Under the pieces are notes generated by a model. The model was given only the letters and a program-made list of their open reading frames with translations, was not told where the DNA came from and made no database searches. A stretch of 6,332 nt of DNA from Methylobacillus methanolivorans. GTDB lineage: Bacteria; Pseudomonadota; Gammaproteobacteria; Burkholderiales; Methylophilaceae. The stretch is taken from contig NZ_JAJAVF010000006.1 of assembly GCF_020531845.1 (NCBI RefSeq), forward strand, positions 1-6,332. Reading direction: 5' to 3'. Position numbers and translations under genes: made by a program. Shown in pieces: positions 4,654 to 6,332 of the stretch (positions are counted from its first letter, which is position 1; every line of letters starts with the position of its first letter).

Positions 4654-4658
4654 GATGG

Positions 4659-4955
4659 TTAGGCCGCTGTCTTGAGTTCAGATTTGCCGACCAGCTTGAA
4701 ACCCTGGCAGACAATGCCCTTGGTGGTCATTTCCAGATCGAGTTCAGCTTCGACGGGGTAGGGAAGCTGCTTCAATTTCTCGAAATTGACAGACGTACCA
4801 AAGGTGACGGTTTGCGCGTTGAAACCCACCTCAGAGCCTGCCGAGGTGGATACGGGCATCACGATATGGATTTTGGTGAAATCGTGCTTGGTGCCTTCAA
4901 CCACATCGTTGAAGAAACGAGCGCCCAGGACAGTAGCTTTAGTTTTGAATTGCAT
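4659..4955 (-). CDS. Single-stranded DNA-binding protein (pV-like)
   Basis: The 98-residue protein lies directly after the initiator gene, where inoviruses encode the protein that coats the newly made plus strand and presents it to the assembly machine. The N-terminus MQFKTKATVLGARFFNDVVEG, followed by alternating beta-type segments (KIHIVMPVS, QTVTFGTSVNF, PYPVEAELDLEMTTKGIVCQGFKLVG), fits a small OB-fold protein of the pV kind. No membrane segment is present. The ATG at 4953-4955 has GAAGGGA (4963-4969) at 7 bases, embedded in the end of rep, and follows the rep stop by 2 bases. In M13 the equivalent protein also represses translation of other phage genes; nothing here shows whether that holds. 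Confidence 0.87.
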   Translation of the reverse strand: MQFKTKATVLGARFFNDVVEGTKHDFTKIHIVMPVSTSAGSEVGFNAQTVTFGTSVNFEKLKQLPYPVEAELDLEMTTKGIVCQGFKLVGKSELKTAA

Positions 4956-4957
4956 GA

Positions 4958-6193
4958 TTAAATCCCTTCACAGATAACAGACATGACAAGGGGCATATGA
5001 TCCAGAGGGGAGTGGTGCATACTGGAGTCAACATGCCGGAAAGATGGAGGGAGTACGCCCTTGGGGAGCTTGCCCTCTCGTTTGATTAACTCAAGGACAC
5101 GTTCAGCCGTCCCCTCGACGTTAAGCATCAGGTTGATAGCGGCACCACACTGGCGTTTTAGCCATTTCTTGGTGCGCTCATAGGAGATTTCGACGGTTTT
5201 TTTTACAGTCAGGATTCGTTCCGCAGTGTCAGAGAAACTGGCGAATACGGGATAAGCCGCTGCAAAATACTCGTGTGGGAATTTAAGGACGTCAAACGGT
5301 ATAACTCGGTCAACTGACTTGAATTCGACTTCAAGCCGCATCCATGGCGAATCTGCATCACCAAGCTGTTTGCCCTTTTCATAGCCTCGGAAAAACTTCC
5401 CATTTGAGCGGTTGCCAATGTAGACGGATCGCCCCTTACCATTAGGACGCTTCCAGTTGCCGCGTTGCTCGATATCAGGATTACGCCCGCCACAGTTGAA
5501 GCCTCCATTGTCGTAATTTTCAACCAGGGATTCAGGCGTAAAGAGCTTTCCCGCTACATCGTCGTAAGTCAGGTCAATACGCGTGATCTTTGGGTTGATA
5601 GCAGATTTCAGGAAATCGAAAGTACGCCTTTCCCACGCACCCCGAGCAGCAGCGCAGCCCTCACCAGATAGCGAAATCAGTACGCTATTACGTTGCCCGC
5701 CGTAGCAAACGAGGCCGTAGTTCTCACCCAGCACATACGACGTATGGTAGAAATTGGCTCCCTTGTCCCGCTTGGAGGTAATGCCGAATCCAAACAGGGA
5801 TTCACACACCATGGAAACGGACATAATCACTTCCTGATCCGTTACAGCACCCTCAAGCACCTGGAAGGTATCTTCATGAACCGTGAAATTCAGCCAGTCG
5901 ATAAAACATACCTTCGATGAATAGTGTTTCCGGGGTAACACTTCCTTGATCTTCCCACCCTCAAGAACGAGATTTATAGACTTTCCCCCCGTATTACCTA
6001 GGGGGGAGACCAGCACGGCTGCGCCGCCGTCGGCTCCGCTCGCCGGGAACGCAGCCGCGATGGCTGCATCCATGGCGTTAACGCTTTCTTTCAAGCTGGC
6101 ATTGATTTTCTTGAAGTCGTCAGGTGTCAGGCGTGCACGTGCAAGCACATGGGCATCGGCGTGGAGAATGGGGCGTTTCTTGATGGAAGCCAT
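4958..6193 (-). CDS. Rolling-circle replication initiator, Rep_trans family (RstA-like)
   Basis: The 411-residue protein should nick the double-stranded phage circle at its origin and start plus-strand synthesis. An N-terminal extension of about 90 residues, alanine/glycine-rich at 40-70, precedes the catalytic region. That region has FIDWLNFTV (97-105), ITRIDLTYDD (203-212), then YIGNRSNGKFFRGYEKG (258-274) and WMRLEVEFK (284-292), the pattern of replication initiation factors in PF02486, which includes CTX phage RstA and pT181-type plasmid proteins. By analogy Y271 (followed by E272) is the likely nicking tyrosine, with D99, D207 and D211/D212 as candidate metal ligands; these assignments are inferred. 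The ATG at 6191-6193 overlaps the upstream stop (TAATG). AGGAG at 6205-6209 is 11 bases away, far for a ribosome-binding site, so coupling is likely. A cluster of hairpins lies within its 5' coding part. Confidence 0.9.
   Translation of the reverse strand: MASIKKRPILHADAHVLARARLTPDDFKKINASLKESVNAMDAAIAAAFPASGADGGAAVLVSPLGNTGGKSINLVLEGGKIKEVLPRKHYSSKVCFIDWLNFTVHEDTFQVLEGAVTDQEVIMSVSMVCESLFGFGITSKRDKGANFYHTSYVLGENYGLVCYGGQRNSVLISLSGEGCAAARGAWERRTFDFLKSAINPKITRIDLTYDDVAGKLFTPESLVENYDNGGFNCGGRNPDIEQRGNWKRPNGKGRSVYIGNRSNGKFFRGYEKGKQLGDADSPWMRLEVEFKSVDRVIPFDVLKFPHEYFAAAYPVFASFSDTAERILTVKKTVEISYERTKKWLKRQCGAAINLMLNVEGTAERVLELIKREGKLPKGVLPPSFRHVDSSMHHSPLDHMPLVMSVICEGI
5984..6007. repeat. C6/G6 stem-loop inside the 5' part of rep
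   Basis: TCCCCCC (5984-5990) pairs with GGGGGGA (6001-6007) around the 10-base loop GTATTACCTA. It encodes residues around PLGNTGG (64-70) in the low-complexity N-terminal extension of the initiator, where protein constraint seems low. In pT181-type replicons the double-strand origin lies inside the rep gene, so an origin role is conceivable but untested. Confidence 0.6.
6023..6067. repeat. Two further GC stem-loops inside rep
   Basis: GCCG (6023-6026) pairs with CGGC (6031-6034) around CCGT. GCAGCC (6051-6056) pairs with GGCTGC (6062-6067) around GCGAT. They follow the C6/G6 hairpin within 60 bases. Some self-complementarity is expected in an alanine-rich GC segment, so only the clustering makes them notable. 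Confidence 0.4.
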
Positions 6194-6332
6194 TAGAGGG
6201 AGAACTCCTGTTCTAAGGCGTGTTTGTTGAGCAAAGCGAGGTTCACCAGGCGGTATTTGCCGATCTCAACCACAGGCAAATAACCGCGATTAATCCAGCC
6301 CGTGACGGTGTCTTCTGTCACGCCCACAATCT
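6193..6332 (-). CDS. Helix-turn-helix excisionase/regulator-like protein, 5' end outside the window
   Basis: Only the last 45 codons are present. They encode GVTEDTVTGWINRGYLPVVEIG followed by KYRLVNLALLNKHALEQEFSL. This is the recognition-helix and wing pattern (T-x-x-T-V-x-G-W-I-x-R-G-Y-L-P) of small MerR/AlpA/excisionase-like DNA-binding proteins. Such genes commonly sit directly before the initiator gene in inovirus prophages and are thought to control the replication operon or phage excision. Its stop overlaps the rep ATG as TAATG, so the two are almost certainly co-transcribed and translationally coupled. The promoter of the whole minus-strand operon would then lie upstream, outside the window. 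Confidence 0.82.
   Translation of the reverse strand, partial: IVGVTEDTVTGWINRGYLPVVEIGKYRLVNLALLNKHALEQEFSL

Noticed and set aside
1..6332. CRISPR array, tRNA, rRNA or insertion sequence
   Set aside because: No regularly spaced direct repeats, cloverleaf tRNA with usable anticodon arm, rRNA-like segment or transposase motif was seen in either strand.

Overview
This window is most of an integrated or episomal filamentous phage (Inoviridae) genome, read almost entirely on the minus strand, with a toxin-antitoxin-like gene pair on the plus strand at its left end. The base composition is moderate, Shine-Dalgarno sites are good, and the pIII-like adhesin resembles the TspB/inovirus type. This suggests a Gram-negative proteobacterial host (gamma or beta); the genus cannot be named from sequence alone. 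No host housekeeping gene is visible, so whether the window edges lie in phage or chromosome is unknown.

Layout in transcription order on the minus strand, right to left: the 3' end of a small helix-turn-helix excisionase/regulator-like gene (6332-6193, cut by the window edge); an RstA-type Rep_trans rolling-circle initiator (6193-4958); a pV-like single-stranded DNA-binding protein (4955-4659); a 71-aa protein of unknown role (4653-4438); two very small membrane peptides of 26 and 49 codons (4441-4361 and 4364-4215); an 80-aa membrane protein (4231-3989); the major coat protein pVIII precursor (4002-3778); a strong rho-independent terminator (3761-3729); a 20-codon hydrophobic reading frame (3713-3651); the pIII-like adsorption protein (3672-2209); a DUF2523/pVI-like minor coat protein (2207-1884); and the Zot/pI assembly ATPase (1887-712). 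Genes are packed end to end with TAATG or ATGA junctions or short overlaps. The order replication, DNA binding, small coat proteins, major coat, terminator, adsorption, pVI and pI matches the classical M13/CTX plan. No secretin (pIV) and no integrase gene is present in the window.

Left of zot lies a bidirectional-looking terminator (685-706). Beyond it is a convergent two-gene plus-strand operon: a DUF4258 protein (257-487) and a DUF2283 protein (497-679). A near-consensus promoter is placed so that the first mRNA would start almost exactly on the ATG. The remaining bases 1-222 carry no recognised gene but hold a 24-bp imperfect inverted repeat and several small hairpins. That is what an inovirus intergenic region (origin or packaging signal) might look like, although the function is unproven.

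How the parts would work together: the initiator nicks and replicates the circular genome, the ssDNA-binding protein coats the single strand, and Zot/pI in the inner membrane exchanges that protein for pVIII. The small membrane peptides and pVI/pIII would cap the two virion ends. Export would depend on a host secretin unless a phage secretin lies outside the window. The most interesting points are three tiny membrane frames too short for ordinary gene calling, a hairpin cluster inside rep that could be an origin, the structured left region, and the probably leaderless DUF4258 transcript.
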